DNA of 32,056 bases from contig JAQXDF010000016.1 in NCBI GenBank assembly GCA_029251475.1, positions 1 through 32,056 on the forward strand, read 5' to 3'. This document shows positions 19,620-29,115 of the stretch, in pieces. Made by a program: the position numbers and the translations under genes. The stretch is from Rickettsiaceae bacterium (GTDB lineage Bacteria > Pseudomonadota > Alphaproteobacteria > Rickettsiales > Rickettsiaceae). The notes under the pieces were generated by a model. It was not told the origin of the DNA, searched no databases, and saw only the letters and a list, made by a program, of their open reading frames with translations. Position 1 is the first letter of the stretch; the number at the start of each line of letters is the position of its first letter.

Positions 19620-20882
19620 TTATGTTTTGCAATTAATCCGGTCGACAATCTCATCTCTAAAATGCCTTATCAAACCCTGAATAGGCCAAGCAGCAGCATC
19701 GCCAAGAGCACAAATAGTATGTCCTTCAACCTGCTTTGTTACATCCAGAAGCTCATCTATCTCTTCAACTCTAGCATTACCCTGCACAAGGCGCATCATT
19801 GTTCTCCACATCCAACCAGTGCCCTCTCTACATGGGGTGCATTGGCCGCATGACTCATGCATATAAAATTTACTTAGGCGCGCAATTGCGTAGATTATAT
19901 CAGTTGATTTATCCATTACAATTATACCGCCTGTACCAAGACCTGAACCCACATTACGCAGCGAATCAAAATCCATAGTAACCGTTTGGGCAATATCTTT
20001 TGTAATCATTGGAACAGATGATCCACCTGGAATTATAGCCTTTAGATTATCCCATCCTCCACGAACACCACCAGCATGGGTTTCTATTAACTCTTTAAGC
20101 GGTATACCCATTTCTTCTTCAACTGTGCATGGCTTGTTTACATGCCCAGAAATACAAAATAATTTGCTACCTGTGTTTTTTTCTTTGCCCAGGCTAGAAA
20201 ACCATTCCGCACCACGCCTTAAGATCGTTGGAACAACAGCAATTGATTCTACGTTATTTATAGTTGTTGGACATCCATAAAGCCCGGCCCCTGCAGGAAA
20301 TGGAGGCTTTAAACGAGGTTGCCCCTTTTTACCCTCTAAACTTTCAAGCAAAGCTGTTTCTTCACCGCAAATATATGCTCCTGCACCACGGTGCAAGTAA
20401 ATATCAATATCGTATCCTGATCCACAAGCATTCTTACCAATTAGATTTTCTTTATATGCTTCATCAATAGCGTTTTGTAGAACTATTGCTTCATTATAAA
20501 ATTCACCGCGAATGTATATGTAGCAACTATGCGCACCAATAGCAACGCTAGCTAAAACACAGCCTTCAACAAGTTTGTGCGGATCGCGTCTTAATATTTC
20601 TCTATCTTTACAAGTGCCCGGTTCAGATTCATCTGCATTAACCACTAAATATGATGGTTTTGGATGATCTTTAGGCATAAATGACCACTTCATTCCAGTA
20701 GAAAAGCCAGCTCCACCACGACCTCTGAGGCCAGAATTTTTAACCTGGTCAACTAGCCAATCTCTTCCTTTTTGAATCAAAGATTTCGTATTATCCCAAT
20801 CGCCACGTTTCATTGCAGCCTTGAGGTAGGGAGATTCACTACCCTGCAAATTTGTAAAAATTTTATCTTTTTCTGCGATCAT
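19620..20882 (-). CDS. nuoF: NADH-quinone oxidoreductase subunit F
   Basis: [56 protein letters not shown]. Confidence 0.97.
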   Translation of the reverse strand: MIAEKDKIFTNLQGSESPYLKAAMKRGDWDNTKSLIQKGRDWLVDQVKNSGLRGRGGAGFSTGMKWSFMPKDHPKPSYLVVNADESEPGTCKDREILRRDPHKLVEGCVLASVAIGAHSCYIYIRGEFYNEAIVLQNAIDEAYKENLIGKNACGSGYDIDIYLHRGAGAYICGEETALLESLEGKKGQPRLKPPFPAGAGLYGCPTTINNVESIAVVPTILRRGAEWFSSLGKEKNTGSKLFCISGHVNKPCTVEEEMGIPLKELIETHAGGVRGGWDNLKAIIPGGSSVPMITKDIAQTVTMDFDSLRNVGSGLGTGGIIVMDKSTDIIYAIARLSKFYMHESCGQCTPCREGTGWMWRTMMRLVQGNARVEEIDELLDVTKQVEGHTICALGDAAAWPIQGLIRHFRDEIVDRINCKT

Positions 20883-20964
20883 ATTTTTTATTTATTATTA
20901 AATGAATTATGAATTCCCATATTATCGAGGATGACATTTATTATTAACATTTTGCTTTTCCTAG

Positions 20965-21471
20965 CTACGCACCTTTTCTCATTTGCGATAAAATTTCTTC
21001 TACCTTCTTTTCATCTAAATCTTCGTAATAATCATCATTAATTTGAACCAATGGAGCATTAACACAAGCTCCTAAACATTCTACTTCGGAAATAGAAAAT
21101 AATTTATCCTTGGAAGTTTCGCCACATTTTGTTTTTGCATGTTTTTCGCATGCTTTCATTATGTCTTCAGCTCCCCTGAGCCAACATGGCGTAGTACCGC
21201 AAACTTGTATGTGATACTTCCCAACCGGCTTAAGATTATACATACTATAGAAAGTCGCCACCTCATAAACCCGCATATATGGTTCTGAAATATAATTTGC
21301 AACATATTCCATAGCTGCCACTGAAAGCCAACCATCATTTTGTTTTTGTGCCAAATCTAGTAACGGTAACATCGCACTTTTCTGCCTGCCTTCTGGATAT
21401 TTAGCAACTATTGCTTTTGCTAATTTTAAATTCTCTTCATTAAAAGCAAATTCTTCTTTTGATTTTATCAT
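20965..21471 (-). CDS. nuoE: NADH-quinone oxidoreductase subunit E
   Basis: [55 protein letters not shown]. Confidence 0.97.
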   Translation of the reverse strand: MIKSKEEFAFNEENLKLAKAIVAKYPEGRQKSAMLPLLDLAQKQNDGWLSVAAMEYVANYISEPYMRVYEVATFYSMYNLKPVGKYHIQVCGTTPCWLRGAEDIMKACEKHAKTKCGETSKDKLFSISEVECLGACVNAPLVQINDDYYEDLDEKKVEEILSQMRKGA

Positions 21472-22646
21472 CTATCAACCTCACCAAATACAATATCAAG
21501 GCTAGAAAGCACAGATACTACATCTGCCATTAAGTGACCTCGCGTCATAAAATCTAAACCCTGCAAATGCGCAAACCCTGGCGCTTTGATTCTGCATCTA
21601 TATGGTTTATTACTTCCATCTGCATATAAATATACACCAAATTCTCCTTTAGGGGCTTCAACCATAGCGTAAGCCTCGCCGGCTGGAACATTATATCCTT
21701 CAGTATATAGCTTAAAATGGTGAATCATATCTTCCATTGAATTTTTCATATCCCTTCGCTTTGGCGGTGAAATCTTCATATCCAATGACCTGACTTCACC
21801 CTCTGGCATTTGTTTTATACATTGATCAATTATACGAACTGATTGATACATTTCTTCTATGCGGACCAAATAGCGATCATAGCAATCTCCGCTTTTGCCT
21901 ATTGGAACATCAAAATCCATCTTATCATAAACTTCATAAGGGTTACTCTTGCGTAAATCCCACTCTATACCAGAGCCTCTGAGCATTGGTCCTGAAAACC
22001 CCCAATCCATAGCCTGTTTTTGGCTTACAACTCCTACGCCGACCAATCTTTGCTTCCATACACGATTATTATTCAGCAATGTTTCAACGTCTGCTAGCTG
22101 TTTTAAAAACTGGTTATTGAATATTTCTATATCTTCAAGCAAACCGTTTGGCAAATCCGATGCAACACCTCCAGGACGAAAATAATTCGCATGCATACGC
22201 GAACCAGAAACTCTTTCATAAAATTCCATTATCTTTTCACGCTCTTCAAATAACCAAAGAAGTGGCGTAGTTGCCCCAAGATCCACTGCCTGAGTGCCGA
22301 TATTCATTGTATGATTTAAAATTCTTGTTAATTCTGAAAATAATACTCGAATATATTGCGCTCTTTTTGGTACTTCGCATTTTAACAACTTTTCAACCGA
22401 CAAAGCAAAAGCATGCTCCTGACACATTGGAGATACATAATCAAGGCGATCAAAATATGGTACTGCCTGAGTATAAGTTTTATGCTCAATGAGCTTTTCT
22501 GTACCCCTATGAAGCAAACCAATATGAGGATCAGCTTTGTTAATTACTTCACCATCCATTTCAAGAATAAGACGCAATACACCATGTGCTGCTGGGTGCT
22601 GCGGTCCAAAATTAATAGTGGTTGTTTTATTTTCTGTATCTTTCAT
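21468..22646 (-). CDS. nuoD: NADH-quinone oxidoreductase subunit D
   Basis: [83 protein letters not shown]. Confidence 0.98.
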   Translation of the reverse strand: MKDTENKTTTINFGPQHPAAHGVLRLILEMDGEVINKADPHIGLLHRGTEKLIEHKTYTQAVPYFDRLDYVSPMCQEHAFALSVEKLLKCEVPKRAQYIRVLFSELTRILNHTMNIGTQAVDLGATTPLLWLFEEREKIMEFYERVSGSRMHANYFRPGGVASDLPNGLLEDIEIFNNQFLKQLADVETLLNNNRVWKQRLVGVGVVSQKQAMDWGFSGPMLRGSGIEWDLRKSNPYEVYDKMDFDVPIGKSGDCYDRYLVRIEEMYQSVRIIDQCIKQMPEGEVRSLDMKISPPKRRDMKNSMEDMIHHFKLYTEGYNVPAGEAYAMVEAPKGEFGVYLYADGSNKPYRCRIKAPGFAHLQGLDFMTRGHLMADVVSVLSSLDIVFGEVDR

Positions 22647-22673
22647 AATGTATTTTTATTTTCCTATTTCCTG

Positions 22674-22729
22674 GGCTGCTTCATAAATTTATATAGCCAT
22701 TGCGAGTAATCAAAGATTATGAAGCAATC
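22674..22729. repeat. 56-bp repeat, copy 1 (contains 30-nt hairpin 22699-22728)
   Basis: GGCTGCTTCATAAATTTATATAGCCATTGCGAGTAATCAAAGATTATGAAGCAATC; 53/56 identical to 23694-23749; bounded by TGCTTCATAA...TTATGAAGCA. Confidence 0.9.
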
Positions 22730-22747
22730 CAAAAATTTCTGCACCAT

Positions 22748-23320
22748 TTAGACCAATAATTTACTAGTAATTCCTGAAGCTGTTAACTTAGAACTATCAA
22801 ACCAATCATTATATAACTCCTTATTCATCTCAAATAAATCATTTTGCAGCTCTAAAAACTCTTCTGTTAAAAATAAATTATCTTTTCTAGTTTTTAGTCG
22901 TTTTTTTCTCTCTTCAAGCGGACAATAAATACCAATAAATTTAATATTATTTCCTTTTAAATAATCCAAATAGTACTTTGCTAATTCTGCAGAATCAGGG
23001 CCATCCAAAGCCGTATCAATTACTATACTAAATCCTAATGATAATAATTCTTGAGCCGTGGCTAGAAAGATTGATGCAACAACTTTTCTACGAGCCAATC
23101 TATTATTATTAAATAAACCTTTGAGACCATCATCCTGATTATCTGTACCAGGGATATTTTCAACAAACTGAAAATTTTTACCAAAAATTGTGCTATAAAA
23201 TTCTGCCGCTTTATCTATTTGCATATGTACAAATTTATTATTCGACTGTATGCAAATCTCCTTTGCTATGGTTGATTTTCCAGAACATGATGGTCCATTT
23301 AATATAATGACTTGATTCAT
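22748..23320 (-). CDS. P-loop kinase-like protein (chloramphenicol phosphotransferase-like/AAA family)
   Basis: QVIILNGPSCSGKSTIAKEI Walker A; GFSIVIDTALDG; IGIYCPLEERKKRLKTRKD lid-like segment. Confidence 0.75.
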   Translation of the reverse strand: MNQVIILNGPSCSGKSTIAKEICIQSNNKFVHMQIDKAAEFYSTIFGKNFQFVENIPGTDNQDDGLKGLFNNNRLARRKVVASIFLATAQELLSLGFSIVIDTALDGPDSAELAKYYLDYLKGNNIKFIGIYCPLEERKKRLKTRKDNLFLTEEFLELQNDLFEMNKELYNDWFDSSKLTASGITSKLLV

Positions 23321-23353
23321 AATCTCCTTTGCTAGTAAATTTTCCTTTTTTAG

Positions 23354-23383
23354 ATTGCCGCGGTAGCTTCGCCACCTCGCAAT
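23354..23383 (-). repeat. 30-nt hairpin repeat, diverged copy 3 (inverted relative to copies 1 and 2)
   Basis: Minus strand ATTGCGAGGTGGCGAAGCTACCGCGGCAAT; same stem/loop lengths as copies 1 and 2, flanked by GTC...CTA as in copy 2. Confidence 0.75.
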
Positions 23384-23416
23384 GACGAGGGCACGTCAAC
23401 TAATAAAGCAATTTAG

Positions 23417-23704
23417 TTAAATGACATCTTTATATAAATCTTCCCAATTTGGATTCATACTTTCTATTAATAACAACTTTTTCCTACGATCACCACCTTT
23501 AATCTGTTTTTCCCTCTCGATTGCACTATACATAGTGTTATGCAGTTCATAAAACACTAGTATTTTACAGTTATATTTTTTAGTAAAACCTTGGATCACT
23601 CCTTGTTTGTGATCATAAATTCGTTGTACAATATCAGAAGTGACCCCTGTATATAAAGTTCCATTTTTTTTATTAGTTATAATATAAACGACAGGCTGCT
23701 TCAT
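23417..23704 (-). CDS. Stand-alone GIY-YIG nuclease superfamily protein
   Basis: VYIITNKKNGTLYTGVTSDIVQRIYDHKQGVIQGFTKKYNCKILVFYE...AIEREKQIKGGDRRKKLLLIESMNPNWEDL. Confidence 0.93.
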   Translation of the reverse strand: MKQPVVYIITNKKNGTLYTGVTSDIVQRIYDHKQGVIQGFTKKYNCKILVFYELHNTMYSAIEREKQIKGGDRRKKLLLIESMNPNWEDLYKDVI

Positions 23705-23749
23705 AAATTTATATAGTCATTATGAGTAATCAAAGATTATGAAGCAATC
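23694..23749. repeat. 56-bp repeat, copy 2 (contains 30-nt hairpin 23719-23748; overlaps the GIY-YIG start codon)
   Basis: GGCTGCTTCATAAATTTATATAGTCATTATGAGTAATCAAAGATTATGAAGCAATC; 3 mismatches to copy 1, spaced exactly 1020 bp. Confidence 0.9.
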
Positions 23750-23758
23750 TAGTCAATA

Positions 23759-24358
23759 TTATTTCTCTGCTTTTTCATCACCAGGTAATTTATATTCACC
23801 TGGGCCTTGCCATGGGGACGAGAAGTCAAAATTCCTGAATTCTTGTTCTAATAAAACTGGTTCATACACTACTTTCTCTAGCGCCTCATCGTATTTCACC
23901 TGTAAATGACCAGTTAGAGGGAAATCCTTACGAAGCGGGTGTCCAACAAAGCCATAATCAGTCAGTATTCTTCTCATATCTGGGCATTCATCAAATATAA
24001 TACCAAACATATCAAAAGCTTCACGTTCATACCAACAAGCAGCACTATACAAAGATACTACTGAGGTTGCATTAGCATCTTCTTCTAATTCTATTTTAAA
24101 TAATATGCGCTTGTTTAATTTCAGGCTAAGCAAACTATACACTACTTCAAACCTATTAGGTCTGGATGGAAAATCTGCTGCAAATAGATCCGTAAGAATA
24201 GTAAAGCGCAGATCCTTATTATCTTTTACGAATTTTAAAATTGGGGTTAAATCTTTACCAGAAACTTTATATGATTGGTCAAAACCTTCAACGGATAAGG
24301 AGATAAGATTTATTTTACTATCTTGCGCAAATTGATCGATAATTTCTGAAAATTTCAT
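23759..24358 (-). CDS. nuoC: NADH-quinone oxidoreductase subunit C
   Basis: LTDLFAADFPSRPNRFEVVYSLLSLKLNKRI, CWYEREAFDMFGIIFDECPDMRRILTDYGFVGHPLRKDFPLTG. Confidence 0.97.
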   Translation of the reverse strand: MKFSEIIDQFAQDSKINLISLSVEGFDQSYKVSGKDLTPILKFVKDNKDLRFTILTDLFAADFPSRPNRFEVVYSLLSLKLNKRILFKIELEEDANATSVVSLYSAACWYEREAFDMFGIIFDECPDMRRILTDYGFVGHPLRKDFPLTGHLQVKYDEALEKVVYEPVLLEQEFRNFDFSSPWQGPGEYKLPGDEKAEK

Positions 24359-24361
24359 GCC

Positions 24362-24883
24362 TTACCCTTTAAATTTACTAGTTCTACGAATTTTCTTTTG
24401 CAATTGCATAAGGCCATAAATCAAAGCTTCCGCAGTTGGTGGGCATCCTGGAACATATACATCGACTGGTACTATGTTATCGCACCCTCTAACTACAGAA
24501 TATGAATAATGATAATATCCTCCTCCATTAGCACAGCTACCCATTGAGATAACATATTTAGGCTCAGCCATTTGGTCATAAACCTTGCGCATTGCAGGCG
24601 CCATTTTATTTGTTAAAGTGCCAGCAACTATCATTAAATCAGCCTGACGCGGACTTGGACGAAACAGGAATCCAAATCTATCCATATCATAACGACTCGC
24701 GGCCGCTTGCATCATTTCCACTGCGCAACAGGCAAGCCCAAAGCTCATTGGCCATAGTGAATTTGATCTAGCCCATCCGATCAGATCATCTACCTTTGTT
24801 ACAACAAATCCACGATCAGACATTTCTTCGTTTAAGAAATTATTCTGACTAGTTAAATTTGGCTCTTTTAATTCTTTTTTCAT
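24362..24883 (-). CDS. nuoB: NADH-quinone oxidoreductase subunit B
   Basis: [61 protein letters not shown]. Confidence 0.98.
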   Translation of the reverse strand: MKKELKEPNLTSQNNFLNEEMSDRGFVVTKVDDLIGWARSNSLWPMSFGLACCAVEMMQAAASRYDMDRFGFLFRPSPRQADLMIVAGTLTNKMAPAMRKVYDQMAEPKYVISMGSCANGGGYYHYSYSVVRGCDNIVPVDVYVPGCPPTAEALIYGLMQLQKKIRRTSKFKG

Positions 24884-24886
24884 AAT

Positions 24887-25261
24887 CTATTCCCAATCAA
24901 GAGCGCCTTTTTTCCATTCATAAATAAAGCCGAATGTTAATACTAACAAAAATACCATCATTGACCAAAAACCAAATAAACCCAGAGCCTTTAAATTAAT
25001 CGCCCAAGGGATTAAAAATGCAACTTCAAGGTCAAAAATAATAAACAAAATAGCTACCAAATAAAAACGTATATCAAACTGACCTCTAGCATCTCCGAAA
25101 GCATCGAAACCACATTCATAGCTGGTTAATTTGTCTCTTTGTGGCTTAGATTTAGCTAAAATCTTAGGTAGAATGGCAACAACGATAGAAACCAAGGTTG
25201 CGAGTCCTAAGAATACTGCAATCGGAAGATATTCTGCTAAAAAATCTGTATGTACTAGCAT
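24887..25261 (-). CDS. nuoA: NADH-quinone oxidoreductase subunit A
   Basis: [40 protein letters not shown]. Confidence 0.97.
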   Translation of the reverse strand: MLVHTDFLAEYLPIAVFLGLATLVSIVVAILPKILAKSKPQRDKLTSYECGFDAFGDARGQFDIRFYLVAILFIIFDLEVAFLIPWAINLKALGLFGFWSMMVFLLVLTFGFIYEWKKGALDWE

Positions 25262-25408
25262 GTTATTTTGAGTTTACTTGAATCTTTAAATTAATATTCT
25301 TATCTACCATTAGCTACACTAAAAATTAAATATTTTCAATGCTAAAGTCACTTTGTAGCAATATGTCCTAAAAATAAATAATTCATATGACAAAAATTGT
25401 CGAGTTAT

Positions 25409-26647
25409 TTAAAAACTAGCAATAGCATTACCCGCTGCAAAACCAGAAGACCAAGCCCATTGAAAGTTATATCCTCCCAGCCATCCTGTAACATCCATGA
25501 CTTCACCTACAAAAAACAAGCCTGGAACTTTTTTAGACTCCATTGTCTTTGAAGATAATTCTTGGGTATCGACGCCGCCAGCTAATTCTTGGGTATCGAC
25601 GCCGCCAGCTGTCACTTCTGCCTTAAGATACCCTTCGCTACCACTAATAAATGCATCGAAATTATGGATTAAATACGCTATATCTTGCAATCTATTTTTA
25701 CTAAGATCTGTGATCGATTTATTAAAGTCTGGATTCAGCAATGCCAAATTGTCGACTAATCTATTAGTTAAATAGGCTTTTAGATAGTTTGTCACAGTTT
25801 GCTTGCTGTTTTTATCAGCCACAAACAAGTCCTTTAGATTTATTTTAGGCAATAAATCTATTGATATTTTTTCATCTTCAAATTTCTCTAAATACGAGGA
25901 TATTTGCAAAATTGATGGACCACTTAACCCCTTATGCGTAAATAATAATCCTTCGGAAAAGCTGGTCTTATTATAATGAACAGTAGCAAAATTAGATACT
26001 CCTCTTAAATCTAGAAACAAATCCTTTTGCCCCTCAGAAACAATAAGAGGAACCAAGGCAGGCCTGGTGTTTATAATATTTAAGCAAAATTTCTTAGCAA
26101 TTCGATAACCAAAGTCACTAGCTCCTATTTTTGGAATAGATAACCCGCCGGTTGCAATAATAAGATTATTGCTGCTAAATACACCTTGATTGCTTTGAAC
26201 TATAAATGATTCGTTTTTTACGATATCTGTAATCTCACAAGATAATTCGATCTGAACTTTGGCCTTGTTGCACATATCAATTAGCATATCAATAATCTGC
26301 TTTGAAGAACCGTCGCAAAATAATTGCCCTAAAGTTTTTTCATGATACGCTATGCCATAAGCCTCTACCATACTAATAAAATCGTGCTGCGTATATTGTG
26401 ACAAAGCCGACTTTACAAAATGGGGATTGCGACTAAGAAAATTAGCGCTAGTTGTGTTGATATTAGTAAAATTACATCTACCACCTCCAGAAATACGAAT
26501 TTTTTCTCCTATTTTACTAGTATGCTCAACAAGAAGAACCTTCTTGCCATTTTTTCCAGCGCTAATTGCTGCCATAAGCCCTGCAGCTCCGGCACCTACT
26601 ACTATAACATCGTACATAAATTGTTTATTGGGTATATGACATAACAA
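25409..26647 (-). CDS. NAD(P)/FAD-dependent oxidoreductase, HI0933/BaiN-like flavoprotein
   Basis: VIVVGAGAAGLMAAISAGKNGKKVLLVEH, GEKIRISGGGRCNFTN, LLFTHKGLSGPSILQIS, PGLFFVGEVMDVTGWLGGYNFQWAWSSG. Confidence 0.93.
   Translation of the reverse strand: MLCHIPNKQFMYDVIVVGAGAAGLMAAISAGKNGKKVLLVEHTSKIGEKIRISGGGRCNFTNINTTSANFLSRNPHFVKSALSQYTQHDFISMVEAYGIAYHEKTLGQLFCDGSSKQIIDMLIDMCNKAKVQIELSCEITDIVKNESFIVQSNQGVFSSNNLIIATGGLSIPKIGASDFGYRIAKKFCLNIINTRPALVPLIVSEGQKDLFLDLRGVSNFATVHYNKTSFSEGLLFTHKGLSGPSILQISSYLEKFEDEKISIDLLPKINLKDLFVADKNSKQTVTNYLKAYLTNRLVDNLALLNPDFNKSITDLSKNRLQDIAYLIHNFDAFISGSEGYLKAEVTAGGVDTQELAGGVDTQELSSKTMESKKVPGLFFVGEVMDVTGWLGGYNFQWAWSSGFAAGNAIASF
25557..25610. repeat. Perfect 27-bp tandem duplication inside the flavoprotein gene
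   Basis: AATTCTTGGGTATCGACGCCGCCAGCT twice in tandem; encodes AGGVDTQEL twice. Confidence 0.98.
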
Positions 26648-26794
26648 CGTAATATAAGTTTTATTTACTATTTAATCAACAACCGAATCACCACATTAGT
26701 TTTTTAACAAACGACCAGTCTAACTTTTTATGTAGATCAACTTCTCATAGGAGAGTATAATTAATTCTTAATTAAACATAGTCCCCAATAACTT

Positions 26795-27202
26795 ATGCCA
26801 TCTACCCTATCTATAATTATATTGGCCGCTTTAGCCATAGGAGTATTTTTTATTATACGGCGCTTTAGCTCGTACAAAAAGCCTGAGCATATCGTGGTAC
26901 ACGATCCAGAAGCACAAGCTGCCTATGATAAAAAACACGCTGAGAAAAATGAGGAAATCAATTTAAGCCTAGAGGAAAGAATAGAACTATCTTGGCAATT
27001 TCTTACGGATATTACTGAAAAAATATTAAATAAATTCTCAAAACCAGATCAAGACAAAGTTTATCAATCAGGTAACTTGCTAGCAAAGAACGGCGCCAAA
27101 TATAATCACAATGTCGAACAAGAGCTAAGCCTAACGAACAAGCAAGTCAAAACTCAGGTCATTGAACAAAATGCTAATAAAAACAAAGAGCGCTCTAGGT
27201 AA
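26795..27202 (+). CDS. Single-pass membrane protein, possibly DUF2660-like
   Basis: N-terminal TM (LSIIILAALAIGVFFIIRRF) followed by a charged soluble domain (SLEERIELSWQFLTDITEKILNKFS...AKYNHNVE). The family name is a recollection of a Rickettsiales-restricted DUF and is tentative. Confidence 0.55.
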   Translation: MPSTLSIIILAALAIGVFFIIRRFSSYKKPEHIVVHDPEAQAAYDKKHAEKNEEINLSLEERIELSWQFLTDITEKILNKFSKPDQDKVYQSGNLLAKNGAKYNHNVEQELSLTNKQVKTQVIEQNANKNKERSR

Positions 27203-27224
27203 TCTATAACGCTTTTTGTGTTTA

Positions 27225-28472
27225 TTACTTTTTCAGATCAATAAAATTTTTGTCAAAAATTACTACCATAACATAAGTAACTATGGCAAATATTCCAACA
27301 TAAACTACTGGAAATAACTGCCAGCCAAACTCATGAAATAGCAAGAAGCATACATAATTAGCCGATCCAGACATTAGCATTGATCCCGTTGTGTGACCTA
27401 AACCCATTCCTCTATACCTTTCATTTGTCTGAAAAGCTTTAAGCATTACTCCATGAGCCAAGGCATTAAAGGGAGCTACCGACACTGCTAGCAAAAGCCA
27501 AGATAGAAGGCTTAAATTTAACAGCTGATAATTTATAGAAATCATCAAGCAGATACATGCACATAGAGTAGTAATCGCACTAGTTGTGATTACGGGCACG
27601 CAACCGAATCGATCCGCTAATAAACCAGATATTGGCATCGAAACTCCAAAAGCTAGCACCACAACCACAGAGAATGTAGTAATAACATTATGTATATTAG
27701 GTATAACCAAAGGTAGATATACTTTCATAAGAATAATAGATACTTGATAGGTAGCGCCAAATCCCCCGGCAAGAAAAATTACACATACCAAGCTTGCCCA
27801 ACGTTTTTTTATAAATGACCATACGCTATGAAATTCCATTTCCTTAGATTGGGATTCAACAAAATCTGGAGTCTCTTCTAAGAATTTACGAAAATACATA
27901 GTAAGCATAGCCAATGGGACGGATAGTAGAAATGGAATTCTCCACCCCCAATCTGGGAATATAGATGAATTAAAGAAATTAGTAGAAGCAATAGCAAGTA
28001 ATAGCCCCATCACGCCTGTGGCTCTAGTAAATGATGATGCAGTATATTGGCGATCCTTACCAAAATGCTCGATGACATAAATAGCAGCTCCATCATATTC
28101 TCCGGCAGTAAAAAATCCCTGGAAAAACCGACAAACCACCAAAGTATAGGTACTCAACTCGCCTATTGAGCTATATTCAGGCAAACTACCAATTATCAAT
28201 GTCGGCAAAGCAATACCGATCATGGTCATGCGCAAGGAAATTTTTCTTCCATATTTATCGCCAATATTACTAAAAAAAAGTGATCCTAATGGTTTAGCTA
28301 AATACGAAAGAGCATAAATAGCAAATACATATAAAAGATTTGAAATTTTACTATCTGCCGGGAAAAATTTAGTTGCGATTATTCCTGCAGAAAAGCCATA
28401 TAGGCTATAATCATAATATTCTACAATCGTACCTAAAAAAGCACCTGTTACCTTTTTTTTACGCTGCTTCAT
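27225..28472 (-). CDS. MFS transporter (ProP / metabolite:H+ symporter-like)
   Basis: GAFLGTIVEYYDYSLYGFSAGIIATKFFP, GSLFFSNIGDKYGRKISLRMTMIGIALPTLIIGSLP; 12-TM pattern. Confidence 0.9.
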   Translation of the reverse strand: MKQRKKKVTGAFLGTIVEYYDYSLYGFSAGIIATKFFPADSKISNLLYVFAIYALSYLAKPLGSLFFSNIGDKYGRKISLRMTMIGIALPTLIIGSLPEYSSIGELSTYTLVVCRFFQGFFTAGEYDGAAIYVIEHFGKDRQYTASSFTRATGVMGLLLAIASTNFFNSSIFPDWGWRIPFLLSVPLAMLTMYFRKFLEETPDFVESQSKEMEFHSVWSFIKKRWASLVCVIFLAGGFGATYQVSIILMKVYLPLVIPNIHNVITTFSVVVVLAFGVSMPISGLLADRFGCVPVITTSAITTLCACICLMISINYQLLNLSLLSWLLLAVSVAPFNALAHGVMLKAFQTNERYRGMGLGHTTGSMLMSGSANYVCFLLFHEFGWQLFPVVYVGIFAIVTYVMVVIFDKNFIDLKK

Positions 28473-29062
28473 TGCTTCTCTCTTTGTTTTCTTTCTTCTT
28501 TTATTATGCTTTGAATTTCTTTAACCGCTCGGTCAAAATCATCATTTACAACCGTGTAATCATACTGTGTTGCTTGCTTTATTTCTTCCTGAGCAAGATT
28601 TAAGCGCCTATCTATTATTTCTTGACTATCCTGAGCCCTTAACTTTAATCTACTTTCTAAACTATCCAGATCTGGCGGCGTAATAAATATACTAACAACT
28701 TGATCTCTAGATTTTTTCATTATCTGATACGCTCCTTGAGAATCAATGTCAAATAATACATCTAGATTTTTTGCTAATTTTTCCTCTACCGCAAACAGAG
28801 GAGTTCCATATGAATTTCTATAAATTTCAGCCGTTTCTAATATATGGTTGTCGTCAATCATCTGGTCGAAATCTGATTTACTTTTAAAAAAATAGTGAAC
28901 TCCCTCAACCTCGCCAGGCCTTGGCGACCTAGTTGTAGCTGAAACAGACAGGGATAACTTATCATCTTCTTCTAGTAATTTTTTCGCGATAGATGTTTTC
29001 CCTCCACCAGATGGAGCGGATAAAATAATTATCAGAGCTTTATTTTTCAAAAAACTTGCCAT
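28469..29062 (-). CDS. gmk: Guanylate kinase
   Basis: IILSAPSGGGKTSIAKKLL, SATTRSPRPGEVEGVHYFF, DVLFDIDSQGAYQIMK; ATGA overlap with the MFS gene. Confidence 0.96.
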   Translation of the reverse strand: MASFLKNKALIIILSAPSGGGKTSIAKKLLEEDDKLSLSVSATTRSPRPGEVEGVHYFFKSKSDFDQMIDDNHILETAEIYRNSYGTPLFAVEEKLAKNLDVLFDIDSQGAYQIMKKSRDQVVSIFITPPDLDSLESRLKLRAQDSQEIIDRRLNLAQEEIKQATQYDYTVVNDDFDRAVKEIQSIIKEERKQREKQ

Positions 29063-29115
29063 ATCATTTAAAAATCAATTACATATCAATAATTTGCATA
29101 CAATAAAGCTATAAC

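Noticed and set aside
21949-22709. Plus-strand ORFs over nuoD (21949, 22271, 22413)
   Set aside because: Antisense shadows of nuoD; no family similarity.
22748-23320. Chloramphenicol-resistance gene
   Set aside because: CPT-like fold is recognisable, but substrate cannot be inferred; a resistance call is not supported.
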